A stretch of 64,000 bases of DNA from Runella sp. SP2. Its GTDB lineage: Bacteria > Bacteroidota > Bacteroidia > Cytophagales > Spirosomataceae. Made by a program: the position numbers and the translations under genes. Numbering within the stretch: position 1 is the stretch's first letter; each line of letters starts with the position of its first letter. Location of the stretch: assembly GCF_003711225.1 (NCBI RefSeq), contig NZ_CP031030.1, positions 6,809,501 through 6,873,500 on the forward strand. Direction: 5' to 3'. Of this stretch, positions 44,261 to 52,506 are shown one piece after another. A model generated the notes under the pieces. That model ran no database searches, had not been told where the DNA came from, and worked only from the letters and a program-made list of their open reading frames with translations.

Positions 44261-45091
44261 CTATTGGCCAGTAAGTTGTTGGTGTACAGCTTTGACAAAG
44301 TCCACTGCTACGCCTGCAATGTCTGCGATTTGTTCAAAGGTTTTGTTACCTTCATTTAAAAGATATTTAACAAAAGACTCTTTTCCTTTGTCAAGACCTC
44401 TCAAAAATAGAACGTCTCTTTCTTCTTTGATATATTCTGCGATGCTGTCCATAGCGTTTTTTAAATTTAGTTCCAAGTTACGAAGCTGAGCTAAAACACG
44501 CAACTGATTAAAGTATCTATTTAACGAAAAATCTCCTTTGGTAGTTTCTTTAATACGTACAAGTATCTGTTTTAAAGCACTTTCGGGATTTTCACCCTTG
44601 AAATTTGCCAAAATACCCAATATGATTTCTTCAGGCTTGTTCGAGTTAAGGAAAATATGGTAGTCAAGTTCCGAAAACGAAATAAGTGGAAAGCTAAATA
44701 TTAATCGTTTTCTGTCAAGTTCGGTTGACATTTTAGGCTTGTCCGTACCGAGAAAAATGACAAACTGTTCGATAGGTAGGTCATATTTTCGTTCAAGCAT
44801 AATGTAATAGTCTGCCATTCGATAAACCATTTCGGGTTCGTCTTTCACTTGAAACTCAATTTGAAGCACAAAAGTCTCTCCTTTTGTATCGGTTACTTTT
44901 TTGAGTACATCAGGTTTGCGTTCTTTAGTGTGCTGAATATCATCAGGTAATTCTTCCATAGAAACAGCCGTAATATCAAGCACATTTTGCATGATGCTTG
45001 ATATTACGGCTTCGATATTTTCTTTGAAAATCTTGTCGTATTGTGCGGGTTGTCGTCCACTTGATTGGCTTTTTTTCTTTTTAGCTTCCAT
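44261..45091 (-). CDS. Rpn-family recombination-promoting nuclease / PD-(D/E)XK transposase-like protein
   Basis: A 276-residue intact member. The PD-(D/E)XK motif is Asp61 in ERKPDVLKK followed by ETFVLQIEFQVKD (Glu79 and Gln81), the D-ExQ form of the Rpn family, preceded by the usual YDKIFKENIEAVI start. The middle part has ADYYIMLERKYDLPIEQFVIFLG. The C-terminus FEQIADIAGVAVDFVKAV parallels the end of the truncated copy at 23.9 kb. Rpn proteins are endonucleases that raise RecA-independent recombination, and some act in phage defence. Codon use is clearly AT-richer than in surrounding housekeeping genes, as expected for a transferred gene. Confidence 0.88.
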   Translation of the reverse strand: MEAKKKKSQSSGRQPAQYDKIFKENIEAVISSIMQNVLDITAVSMEELPDDIQHTKERKPDVLKKVTDTKGETFVLQIEFQVKDEPEMVYRMADYYIMLERKYDLPIEQFVIFLGTDKPKMSTELDRKRLIFSFPLISFSELDYHIFLNSNKPEEIILGILANFKGENPESALKQILVRIKETTKGDFSLNRYFNQLRVLAQLRNLELNLKNAMDSIAEYIKEERDVLFLRGLDKGKESFVKYLLNEGNKTFEQIADIAGVAVDFVKAVHQQLTGQ

Positions 45092-45135
45092 GAAGCAAAG
45101 TTACTGAAAATAGTAAGTGTATTAATTAGGTTTAG

Positions 45136-45176
45136 TACCCCCGATGGCACGAGCGGGATACGCGCGCTTTCGGGGT
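45136..45176. repeat. imperfect hairpin upstream of the Rpn gene
   Basis: TACCCCCGA (45136-45144) pairs with TCGGGGTA (45170-45177) apart from one bulged C, with a GC-rich interior GGCACGAGCGGGATACGCGC that can fold further. It lies 45-85 nt upstream of the Rpn start, in a 254-nt gap that otherwise holds no gene. Confidence 0.4.
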
Positions 45177-45345
45177 AAACTCCATAACAAAAAGAGGGTT
45201 TGTTCACCATTGCCCGTTAGGCTAGCCGCCCGCCCGAGTTTCGTTTAATCCCGAACGCTTTCAGGATTTCATGGCTTGGCTTTCCGCCACCACGAATGCT
45301 TAGTTATTGGTGCCTGTATTGGCCATTGTAGTAGGTCGTTGTCAT

Positions 45346-46278
45346 TCATTTGTCCGAAATAATTCTGTCATACCTGCTAAGAAATATTTCAAATTTACCT
45401 TTGTCAACATTATATGACAATGCCCATTTGCTAATGCCTAATGCTAAAGTGTCCAGCAATTCTTTAAAATTAAAAGTTTTCCCCTCGTCTGTTTCTCTGA
45501 CATATTTTGTTGTTGGGTGAGAAACATAAAACATTAGTCTCTTTACTTTTCCTGATTGCACTTTTCGAGAGTCTAAATTTGTCATATGCAAAACAGAATT
45601 TCTAAATTCCCAAAGTTCGTCTGATGTAATACCTAAAGTATTCAAGTCGACATAAGTATCTAGCCATTTGGGAAAGTTTTTATTAGTGTCACCAAATTCT
45701 AGATATGAAACTGTGTCAACGCAAATCATTAGCAACTTCATTGAGGAAACATATTGCTTTGCATTGAATAATATTCTTATCGCTTCAATAAAATCGTCGT
45801 TGATAAGATTGTCGAAATGAAAACCGCTTTCATCAATATAGTTAACGTACCATTCTTTCTGTTTATCAATATGAACAAATTTGGGTGGACTTGTCATAGC
45901 TATTTTTGTCTTTTCATATCCTTCAATAAAGATTTCTCCATTTTTTACTGGTGTCACTACAACTAATGGATTTGAAGATGCACCAAAATGTTGAAAGGCT
46001 GTTTCAAAAACTAAAAGCCCGTGTCCCTCGTTACACAAGTTTCTGTATGAAGTGTAGTCTATTCCTTGCCTGATAACATCATTAATTTTTATTTTGAAAT
46101 TTGCAGGTAGAGGAAATCTTTGAGCATTTTTAAAGTCACTAGAAACATTTTGTTGAAGAAAGAGAACTTTTTCATCATCACTTCCTCCATGGGTATAAGT
46201 CACAACTCCTACTTCAGTTATTAAGTCTAAAATAGAATAAACAAATAAATTAAAAATAGTCTCCAAATGTGAGGTCAT
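45346..46278 (-). CDS. orphan AT-rich protein with HEPN-like Rx4H motif
   Basis: A 310-residue protein that I do not recognise as a named family. The first 155 residues are mixed alpha/beta (VFETAFQHFGASSNPLVVVT, EIFIEGYEKTKIAM). The C-terminal 150 residues are helical: IRILFNAKQYVSSMKLLMIC, then VDTVSYLEFGD and ELWEFRNSVLHMTNL, where Arg226-N-S-V-L-His231 fits the Rx4-6H motif of HEPN ribonucleases, and the overall pattern recalls Apea/MAE-type HEPN domains. There is no signal peptide. The gene is much AT-richer than its neighbours, adjoins the Rpn gene, and has a 26-bp perfect palindrome 11 nt before its start. A defence or toxin role is inference. Confidence 0.6.
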   Translation of the reverse strand: MTSHLETIFNLFVYSILDLITEVGVVTYTHGGSDDEKVLFLQQNVSSDFKNAQRFPLPANFKIKINDVIRQGIDYTSYRNLCNEGHGLLVFETAFQHFGASSNPLVVVTPVKNGEIFIEGYEKTKIAMTSPPKFVHIDKQKEWYVNYIDESGFHFDNLINDDFIEAIRILFNAKQYVSSMKLLMICVDTVSYLEFGDTNKNFPKWLDTYVDLNTLGITSDELWEFRNSVLHMTNLDSRKVQSGKVKRLMFYVSHPTTKYVRETDEGKTFNFKELLDTLALGISKWALSYNVDKGKFEIFLSRYDRIISDK

Positions 46279-46288
46279 AATATAGCAA

Positions 46289-46314
46289 ATAACTCTCGGA
46301 TATCCGAGAGTTAT
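46289..46314. promoter_or_regulatory. 26-bp perfect palindrome upstream of the HEPN-like gene
   Basis: ATAACTCTCGGAT followed directly by its exact reverse complement, with no spacer. It lies 10 nt before the start codon of the minus-strand gene. It may be an operator for a dimeric repressor or a 5'-UTR hairpin masking the ribosome site. The remaining gap up to 46607 is strongly AT-rich (poly-T tracts at about 46320-46400) and holds no other recognisable gene. Confidence 0.7.
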
Positions 46315-46607
46315 GTCGTAATTTTCATATTTTTTTTGAGTTTTTTTAATATTTTATTACACTATTACTACTGTGCTTTTTGCATTTTTTGCAATACATA
46401 CAACAATCAAATCACTCTACCTTAAAAGGGTTTACAAAGTTACTTGTGTTACATTAAACTCTGTCCAATTGATTGCATAATTATACAGATTTCCGCGCGA
46501 TTTAGCAGTAAATTAATAAAAAAGTTATGAGGCAGAAGGCCTCCTGCCTAAGTAGCCCAAATATTCTTTTCAGCAGTATTCTTCTTAATAACATACCGTT
46601 GAAAGAA

Positions 46608-48491
46608 ATGATAAATAAAGCTTATTTGTGCGGAGTAATGCTGTTTTTTGGAAGTAAAACAAGCTTCGCCCAAACGGGCAGCGTTCACGAACCTGTGCGC
46701 TACGTAGGTGGCATCAGCGCCGACCCGCAAGTCCACGAAGGGCGACTGCGCTATGCCATTGGTGTGGAAAGTCGGCAGACGCTGCGGGTCAACCGTACGC
46801 ATCCTGAATTGGCCGATGGTTTTGGCTGGACGTACAACCACGCCTCCACCCTTTGTTATTGGAACAACACCTTTTACCAACAATACCTCAGCAACCCCGT
46901 CGATGAGCACATCGCCCCAGGCCAAACCTTGGTGGTTACTTCCAAAGACGGCCGAAGTTGGAGCAAGCCCACTGTGGTCTTTCCGCCGTACGTCGCTCCC
47001 AAGGGTGTTAAAATCCCCAAAGGCTCAGATGGTTATATGATGCACCAGCGCATGGGCTTCTACACCGCGCCCAACGGCCGTTTGTTGGTGCTGGCTTTTT
47101 ATGCCCACGCCGAAGAACCGTTTCGGGAAGGGGGAATCGGGCGAGTGGTGCGAGAAGCCTATAAAGACGGCACGTACGGCCCCATTTATTTTATTCGGTA
47201 CAGCAGCCATAAAACCGTGGATGGGGTTCAGTGGACCGAGAAAAATACCAGTTATCCCTTTTACCAAAAATCAACCGACCAAGGGTTTGTGGAGGCTTGC
47301 AACGCGCTTTTGGGCGATAAACTCATGACGCTCCAGTGGCGAGAAGAAGACAACGGCTTAGACGGTTTTTACAAAAACAACCTCGATAAATCGCTTGATA
47401 TTCAGGCGCTCTCGTATTATCACCGCAAAGATGGCAAGGTTGTCGCTCTCTGGAAACGTTCAAAAGCTGCGCTGTCGGACGACGAAGGAACGACTTTTTC
47501 TACGCCTGTCAAAGTACCTACGTTGACCATGGCTGGGGGCAAACAATGGGGACAACGCACCGACGACGGGCGCTATGCCATTTGTTACAATCCCATTGAA
47601 ATGGACGAACATCGCTTTCCGCTGGTCATCATCACGGGCGACGACGGGGCTATTTTCGACAACATGATTTTGGTACAAGGCGAAGTCCCGCCGCGTCGAT
47701 TTTTTGGCCGTTGGAAAGATTTTGGGCCTTGTTACATGCGCGGTATGGAGGAAGGAAACGGCAATCCGCCTGGCAACGATATGTGGCTGTCGTACAGCAT
47801 GAACAAAGAAGATATTTGGATTAGCCGCATTCCTACGCCTGTGCGATACGAAGTCAAAGGCAATATCGCCGATGACTTTAATGCGCTTCAAAACAACGGC
47901 TCAGTACCCGACTGGAACATTTATGCTCCGCAATGGGCGCCCGTCACGGTTGTGGCAACGCCCCAAAAGCAAGGAAAATGTCTCGAATTGGCCGACAAAG
48001 ACCCTTACGATTACGCACGCGCCATTCGGGTGTTTGAAGAAGGCTCCCAAATCGAATGTTCGCTGACGGTATCGCCCGCCCAAAACAAGACGGGTTCGTT
48101 GGAAATTGACCTCACCGACCGCTACGGCAACCGCCCTGTTCGGCTACGTTTCGACGACAAAGGCAACATCGTCGTGACCGATGGCGGGACTGAAAAAATC
48201 GTCCAAACGTACGATGCTTCGCAATGGTACACATTGACGCTTTCGGTCAATGCTCAACTCACGGGTGGCTCTTTCGACTTGGTTATCAACGGCAAGAAAG
48301 TGGTCGAAAAAGCGGCTTTGGCCGAAGCGGTAAAATCAGTAGAGCGGTTGTCGCTACGCACAGGCCCGTACCGCGATTTACCCAACCGCAAAACGCCGAA
48401 CGAAGACCCTCATCCGCCACTTGTGGGAGCTGATGAACCCGTTGCGCCAGCAGTTTTCTACGTGGATGATGTTATGGTGAAGAAACGATAA
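46608..48491 (+). CDS. exported sialidase/BNR-like glycosidase-family protein
   Basis: A 627-residue exported protein with a signal peptide (LCGVMLFFGSKTSFAQ). The N-terminal 420 residues form a sialidase-type propeller, with repeated BNR/Asp-box-like turns (VTSKDGRSWSKPTVVFP, AALSDDEGTTFSTPVKVP, VDGVQWTEKN). The C-terminal 200 residues (IADDFNALQNNGSVPDW, WYTLTLSVNAQLTGGSFDLVING) are a concanavalin-like domain. Start at ATG 46608 (MINKAY) is preferred over 46527, which would put 27 extra residues before the signal. It is probably cotranscribed with the Gfo/Idh/MocA gene 92 nt downstream and may act in glycoside breakdown. True sialidase arginine triads were not confirmed. Confidence 0.7.
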   Translation: MINKAYLCGVMLFFGSKTSFAQTGSVHEPVRYVGGISADPQVHEGRLRYAIGVESRQTLRVNRTHPELADGFGWTYNHASTLCYWNNTFYQQYLSNPVDEHIAPGQTLVVTSKDGRSWSKPTVVFPPYVAPKGVKIPKGSDGYMMHQRMGFYTAPNGRLLVLAFYAHAEEPFREGGIGRVVREAYKDGTYGPIYFIRYSSHKTVDGVQWTEKNTSYPFYQKSTDQGFVEACNALLGDKLMTLQWREEDNGLDGFYKNNLDKSLDIQALSYYHRKDGKVVALWKRSKAALSDDEGTTFSTPVKVPTLTMAGGKQWGQRTDDGRYAICYNPIEMDEHRFPLVIITGDDGAIFDNMILVQGEVPPRRFFGRWKDFGPCYMRGMEEGNGNPPGNDMWLSYSMNKEDIWISRIPTPVRYEVKGNIADDFNALQNNGSVPDWNIYAPQWAPVTVVATPQKQGKCLELADKDPYDYARAIRVFEEGSQIECSLTVSPAQNKTGSLEIDLTDRYGNRPVRLRFDDKGNIVVTDGGTEKIVQTYDASQWYTLTLSVNAQLTGGSFDLVINGKKVVEKAALAEAVKSVERLSLRTGPYRDLPNRKTPNEDPHPPLVGADEPVAPAVFYVDDVMVKKR

Positions 48492-48583
48492 ATCCGTGAG
48501 AGAAACCTGAGAGAAGGAGGGTACTATTGCATTAAAAGTCAGTAGTATAGAAAATTCTTAAACCCCCAAAAACCAGTAATCTC

Positions 48584-50032
48584 ATGGAAGAAAAAAAAAT
48601 CACTCCACACGCCAACAGTCGTCGCGATTTTTTGAAAGCTTCGTCGGTGGCAGCCACTTCTTTTTTCATTGTTCCTCGTCACGTATTGGGCAAAGGTTTC
48701 GTCGCGCCGAGCGATAAACTCAACATCGCGGGAATCGGTGTCGGCGGGAAAGGAAAAAGCGATTTAGCGTCGTTTGCCAATAGCCCAAACGTAAACATTG
48801 TTGCCCTTTGCGACGTGGACGACCGCCAGGCCGTTGAATCTCGCACCAAATTCCCCAAAGCCACTTATTACAAAGACTTCAGGGAAATGCTGGCAAAAGA
48901 AAACAAAAACATCGACGCTTGTTCTATCTCCACGCCCGACAACACCCACGCCGTGGCGACGCTGGCTGCCATGCAATTGGGCAAACACGTTTATACCCAA
49001 AAACCACTGACGCACGACATTTACGAAGCGCGGATTTTGGGCATGGCGGCGAAAAAATACAAGGTAGTTACCCAAATGGGAAATCAGGGTGGCTCGGGCA
49101 ACGGCGTTCGTCGCATGAAAGAAATCTATGACTCGGGCATTATTGGTGATGTGCATAAAGTATTGACGTGGACCAACCGCCCCGTTTGGCCGCAAGCCAT
49201 CCCAACCGATAAAACCTACGAAATTCCCAAAGAACTGGACTTTGATTTGTGGCTCGGCCCCGCCAAAAAAGTGCCTTACAACGAAGCGTACTTGCCTTGG
49301 AATTGGCGCGGTTGGTGGCCTTACGGTACGGGAGCACTCGGCGACATGGCTTGCCACATCATGGACCCCGTGTATCGTATTTTGCCCATCGACTATCCCA
49401 CTTCGGTGGAATGTAGCGTAGCAGGGACGTGGACGTTTACCCTCCGTCCACAAGACGATAATCCTGATTGGACGCCTTTTTCGACCTCTATCCACTTGGA
49501 TTATCCGCGTAAAGACGGCAAAGGCAACATCAAAGTAAGCTGGTACGACGGCGGTATTTTGCCCGAATTACCCGAAGAGTTATTGCCAGGTGAAAGCTTC
49601 GGAAACTCCGACGGAGGCGTATTATTCATCGGAACCAAAGGCAAACTCATGGCCGATTGCTACGGTGCTAAGCCTCGTTTGTTGCCTTTGAAAGCCAACG
49701 AAACCCTCAACATTCCCGAAACCATACCGCGCGTTCCCAACGAAGACCACTATTTGCAGTGGGTGAATGCGTGCATCGCAGGCTACGGCAAGGGCGTAAC
49801 CAGTTCGCCGTTTGAATATGCCGCACCGTTTACCGAAAGTATTTTGATTGGTAACTTGGCCATCCGTAGCTGGATGTTGCGAGATAACCCAACTGCCAAG
49901 CGTTCGGTTGACCGATATAATGGCCGTAAGAAATTATACTACGACGCTCCTAACATGAAAATTACGAATTATGACTTGGCTAATCAATTTGTAAAACGTG
50001 ACTACCGCGAAGGCTGGAGCTTAAATTTGTAA
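48584..50032 (+). CDS. Tat-exported Gfo/Idh/MocA-family oxidoreductase
   Basis: A 482-residue NAD(P)-dependent oxidoreductase. A twin-arginine signal SRRDFLK (12-18) precedes the hydrophobic segment, so it is exported folded with its cofactor. The Rossmann motif is LNIAGIGVGGKGKSDL, followed by VALCDVDDRQA and the family's ISTPDNTHAVATLAAMQLGKHVYTQKPL, with the catalytic Lys in QKP. ALGDMACHIMDPVYRIL is the substrate domain. Members of this exported group often oxidise glycosides to 3-ketoglycosides. Preceded by the sialidase-like protein, it fits a glycan-catabolic pair. Confidence 0.92.
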   Translation: MEEKKITPHANSRRDFLKASSVAATSFFIVPRHVLGKGFVAPSDKLNIAGIGVGGKGKSDLASFANSPNVNIVALCDVDDRQAVESRTKFPKATYYKDFREMLAKENKNIDACSISTPDNTHAVATLAAMQLGKHVYTQKPLTHDIYEARILGMAAKKYKVVTQMGNQGGSGNGVRRMKEIYDSGIIGDVHKVLTWTNRPVWPQAIPTDKTYEIPKELDFDLWLGPAKKVPYNEAYLPWNWRGWWPYGTGALGDMACHIMDPVYRILPIDYPTSVECSVAGTWTFTLRPQDDNPDWTPFSTSIHLDYPRKDGKGNIKVSWYDGGILPELPEELLPGESFGNSDGGVLFIGTKGKLMADCYGAKPRLLPLKANETLNIPETIPRVPNEDHYLQWVNACIAGYGKGVTSSPFEYAAPFTESILIGNLAIRSWMLRDNPTAKRSVDRYNGRKKLYYDAPNMKITNYDLANQFVKRDYREGWSLNL

Positions 50033-50055
50033 TTTTTTAGTATGTAATTACTCAT

Positions 50056-50088
50056 AGACCTTCCAAGTTTCCAAAACTTGGAAGGTCT
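50056..50088 (+). terminator. hairpin after the Gfo/Idh/MocA gene
   Basis: Perfect 15-bp arms (50056-50070 and 50074-50088) with a 3-nt loop. The T-rich tail is short, so it may be a processed mRNA end. Confidence 0.8.
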
Positions 50089-50179
50089 TGCTGTTTTATA
50101 AACATAAGTTCAGTAATTATAAACAAAAACCACCACCTTTGTGATTTCACTTTCATTTGTAAAAAAGGAATTGCAAACA

Positions 50180-51244
50180 ATGAATTCGGGAAATATAATA
50201 GTGTTTAAGGCATCGGGGCAGGAAATGGAATTGCTGAACAAAAAAATACCTGAGTTACGCCCAGGTGAAATCTTGGTTCAGAACAGCTATACCACCATTT
50301 GTGGCAGCGATTTACACACATTTTGCGGGCTACGAAAAGAAAAAACGCCGACGGTCTTGGGTCACGAGATTGTCGGGAAAGTAGTCAAAATAAGCGATGC
50401 GCATTCGGGGAAAGATTACTCAGGCGCACCGCTTCTTCAGGGCGACGTCGTTACGTGGAGTATTTTTTCGGCCAATGACCAATCCGACATGGCGCAACGC
50501 GGAATGCCCCAAAAATCCGAAAATGTCTTCAAATACGGCCACGCCCTCGTCACCGACGACGACTGTTTTCACGGTGGCTTGGCCGAATATACCATTCTGA
50601 AACCCAACACGGCGGTGCTCAAACTTCCTGAGGAAGTGCCCCTTCCCGTGGCGGCAACCATCAACTGCGCCGTGGCTACCGTCGCAGGAGCTTTGCGCCT
50701 CGCGGGCGAACTCACCCACAAAACGGTACTTATCACTGGTATGGGTTTGCTGGGTGTTGTTTGTGCAGCGATGTGCCGAGTGGCGGGTGCAGCCAAAATC
50801 ATCGCCGCCGACATCGACGAACTTCGTTTGCAGCAGTCAATGCCTTTTGGGGTGAGCCAAACGTATTTGCTTCAACATCAGTCTATTGGGGGTTCTATCG
50901 ATGTCGTTTTTGACATGAGTGGTGCGCCTACTGCCATGGAAGCGGGTATCGAAGCCCTCGGCGTGGGAGGCGTAGCGGTGTGGGTTGGGGCGGTCTTTAA
51001 AAACCGTAAAATCGAAATTGACGCCGAGCAAATCATTCGCCGCTTGATTACGATTCGCGGATTGCACAACTACAATTACGACGACTTTGCCAATGCCGTG
51101 GCCTTTATTTCTCAGCACCATCGGTCGTTTCCTTTTGAACAGATTGTCGCCAAAGAGTTTTCGCTTTCTGAGGCCGAACAAGCCTTCCAATACGCCCTCA
51201 AACACAAACCCCTCCGCGTAGGAATTCGCATAAACCACCTTTAA
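50180..51244 (+). CDS. zinc-type alcohol dehydrogenase, phosphonate-associated type (HpnZ-like)
   Basis: A 354-residue medium-chain dehydrogenase. The catalytic zinc ligands Cys41 (ICGSDLHT) and His62-Glu63 (LGHEIVG) are present, as is the NAD site VLITGMGLLGVVCAAM. The structural zinc loop is unusual: residues 97-121 keep the spacing and the ...GMPQK...KYGH frame of the HpnZ-like group, but all four cysteines are replaced (N, D, A/S, S). It starts at ATG 50180 and heads a three-gene operon with an OPA-type MFS protein (5 nt) and a TSUP permease (6 nt). Phosphonate linkage is inference from family resemblance. Confidence 0.8.
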   Translation: MNSGNIIVFKASGQEMELLNKKIPELRPGEILVQNSYTTICGSDLHTFCGLRKEKTPTVLGHEIVGKVVKISDAHSGKDYSGAPLLQGDVVTWSIFSANDQSDMAQRGMPQKSENVFKYGHALVTDDDCFHGGLAEYTILKPNTAVLKLPEEVPLPVAATINCAVATVAGALRLAGELTHKTVLITGMGLLGVVCAAMCRVAGAAKIIAADIDELRLQQSMPFGVSQTYLLQHQSIGGSIDVVFDMSGAPTAMEAGIEALGVGGVAVWVGAVFKNRKIEIDAEQIIRRLITIRGLHNYNYDDFANAVAFISQHHRSFPFEQIVAKEFSLSEAEQAFQYALKHKPLRVGIRINHL

Positions 51245-51249
51245 TTTAC

Positions 51250-52500
51250 ATGAATTCATCTTTCCGTAGTCAGCAGTGGAAAATGTTGTTGGTCACAATG
51301 CTGTGTTATCTGTTTTTTTACACAGGTCGGCACAACTTCGGCTGGGCTGCCAAAGGCATGGCCTCTGCCCTCAACGTTCCTTATTCGTTCATTGGTTGGA
51401 TTAGCTTTGCCATGTTGTTGGGCTATGCCATTGGGCAATTTATCAACGGCAACCTTGCCGACCGCGTCAGTGCGCGGTTTATGATTGTCACGGGAGCGTA
51501 TCTGTCGGTACTTACGAATATTGCCATTAGTTACAGCAACTCCATCACCCTCATCCTGATTTTGTGGGCTTTCAATGGATATTTTCAGTCAATGGCTTGG
51601 GCGCCTGGCAGCAAACTTATTAGTAATTGGTGGAGCAAAGCCGAACTTGGGAAAGCCTTCGGGTTTTATACCATGGCCGCGGGGTTTTCGTCGGCCGTTA
51701 CTTACCTACTTTCCATTATTTTGCTCCAGCAAGGCATGGAATGGCGGATGCTTTTCCGACTTCCAGTGCTGTTGTTACTGGTAGCCGCCACCATTTTTTT
51801 AATTTTTGCCAAAGACACCCCTTCGCAAGCGGGTTTTACGCTAGACAAAGAACAAGCCTCCGAAAACGTAGTATCAGAAGGTTGGTGGAGTCGCTACCGC
51901 ACTGTGTTGTCTCATCGCCATTTTTTGTTTACAGCTTTGGCACTCGGTTTTGAAAGCATGGCTCGTTATGGGCTTATTTTTTGGGTTCCCGTTCATTATT
52001 TAGGTAAAACGTGGAAAGAAAACCCCAGCAACCTTTGGGTAACGTTTTTGCTACCCGTTGGCATGGCCTTCGGCGCGCTTTCTTTTGGGCTATTGTCCGA
52101 TACTTTTTTCAAAGGAAATCGCATCCACGCCATTCGTTTTGGAATGGCCGTCAGTGCGGTTATTTCATTGCTCGTTTTTATAACCCCAACGGATAGTTTG
52201 GTGCTAGGTGGTTTTTTGATGCTATCAGTGGGCTTTTTTGTTTATGGCCCTCAATCCTGTTTTTGGGCACTCAGTCCCGAGATGTTGGGGCAAACTTACA
52301 CGGGCACGGGCGTGGGTTTGATGAACATGTGTGCCTACGTTTTTGCCGCCCTTGGCGAACCGTTGTTTGGATATATTATTGACAAAACGGGTAATACCTC
52401 CACCATTTTTGTCTTTATTGCAGGAATTTGCTGCTTGTCGGTCGTGATGATTTCATTGGCAAAAAGGGCGTGGGCAAATTCGATTCAACGTGTAGCTTGA
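51250..52500 (+). CDS. MFS transporter, organophosphate:phosphate antiporter-like
   Basis: A 416-residue inner-membrane protein with 12 predicted helices. The N-terminal YLFFYTGRHNFGWAAKGM and the GYAIGQFINGNLADRVSARFM loop match the GlpT/UhpC-type (OPA) subfamily, which exchanges organophosphates with phosphate or acts as a sensor. Near helix 4, NGYFQSMAWAPGSKLISNWW fits the same group (N-G-x-x-Q-x-x-G/A-W). Substrate may be a phosphonate or sugar phosphate. It is tightly coupled to the ADH and TSUP genes. Confidence 0.85.
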   Translation: MNSSFRSQQWKMLLVTMLCYLFFYTGRHNFGWAAKGMASALNVPYSFIGWISFAMLLGYAIGQFINGNLADRVSARFMIVTGAYLSVLTNIAISYSNSITLILILWAFNGYFQSMAWAPGSKLISNWWSKAELGKAFGFYTMAAGFSSAVTYLLSIILLQQGMEWRMLFRLPVLLLLVAATIFLIFAKDTPSQAGFTLDKEQASENVVSEGWWSRYRTVLSHRHFLFTALALGFESMARYGLIFWVPVHYLGKTWKENPSNLWVTFLLPVGMAFGALSFGLLSDTFFKGNRIHAIRFGMAVSAVISLLVFITPTDSLVLGGFLMLSVGFFVYGPQSCFWALSPEMLGQTYTGTGVGLMNMCAYVFAALGEPLFGYIIDKTGNTSTIFVFIAGICCLSVVMISLAKRAWANSIQRVA

Positions 52501-52506
52501 TAAACA

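Noticed and set aside
43980-44489. plus-strand open frame of 169 codons
   Set aside because: It overlaps the 3' end of the intact Rpn gene on the other strand, has no recognisable product, and its composition is that of an antisense shadow plus intergenic sequence.
45185-45345. integron attC site next to the HEPN-like gene
   Set aside because: A core-like word GTTAGGC is present, but I found no matching RYYYAAC partner at the expected 55-140 bp distance and no integrase.
46279-46607. additional small gene between the HEPN-like and sialidase-like genes
   Set aside because: The region is homopolymer-rich and has no start-to-stop frame with plausible composition.
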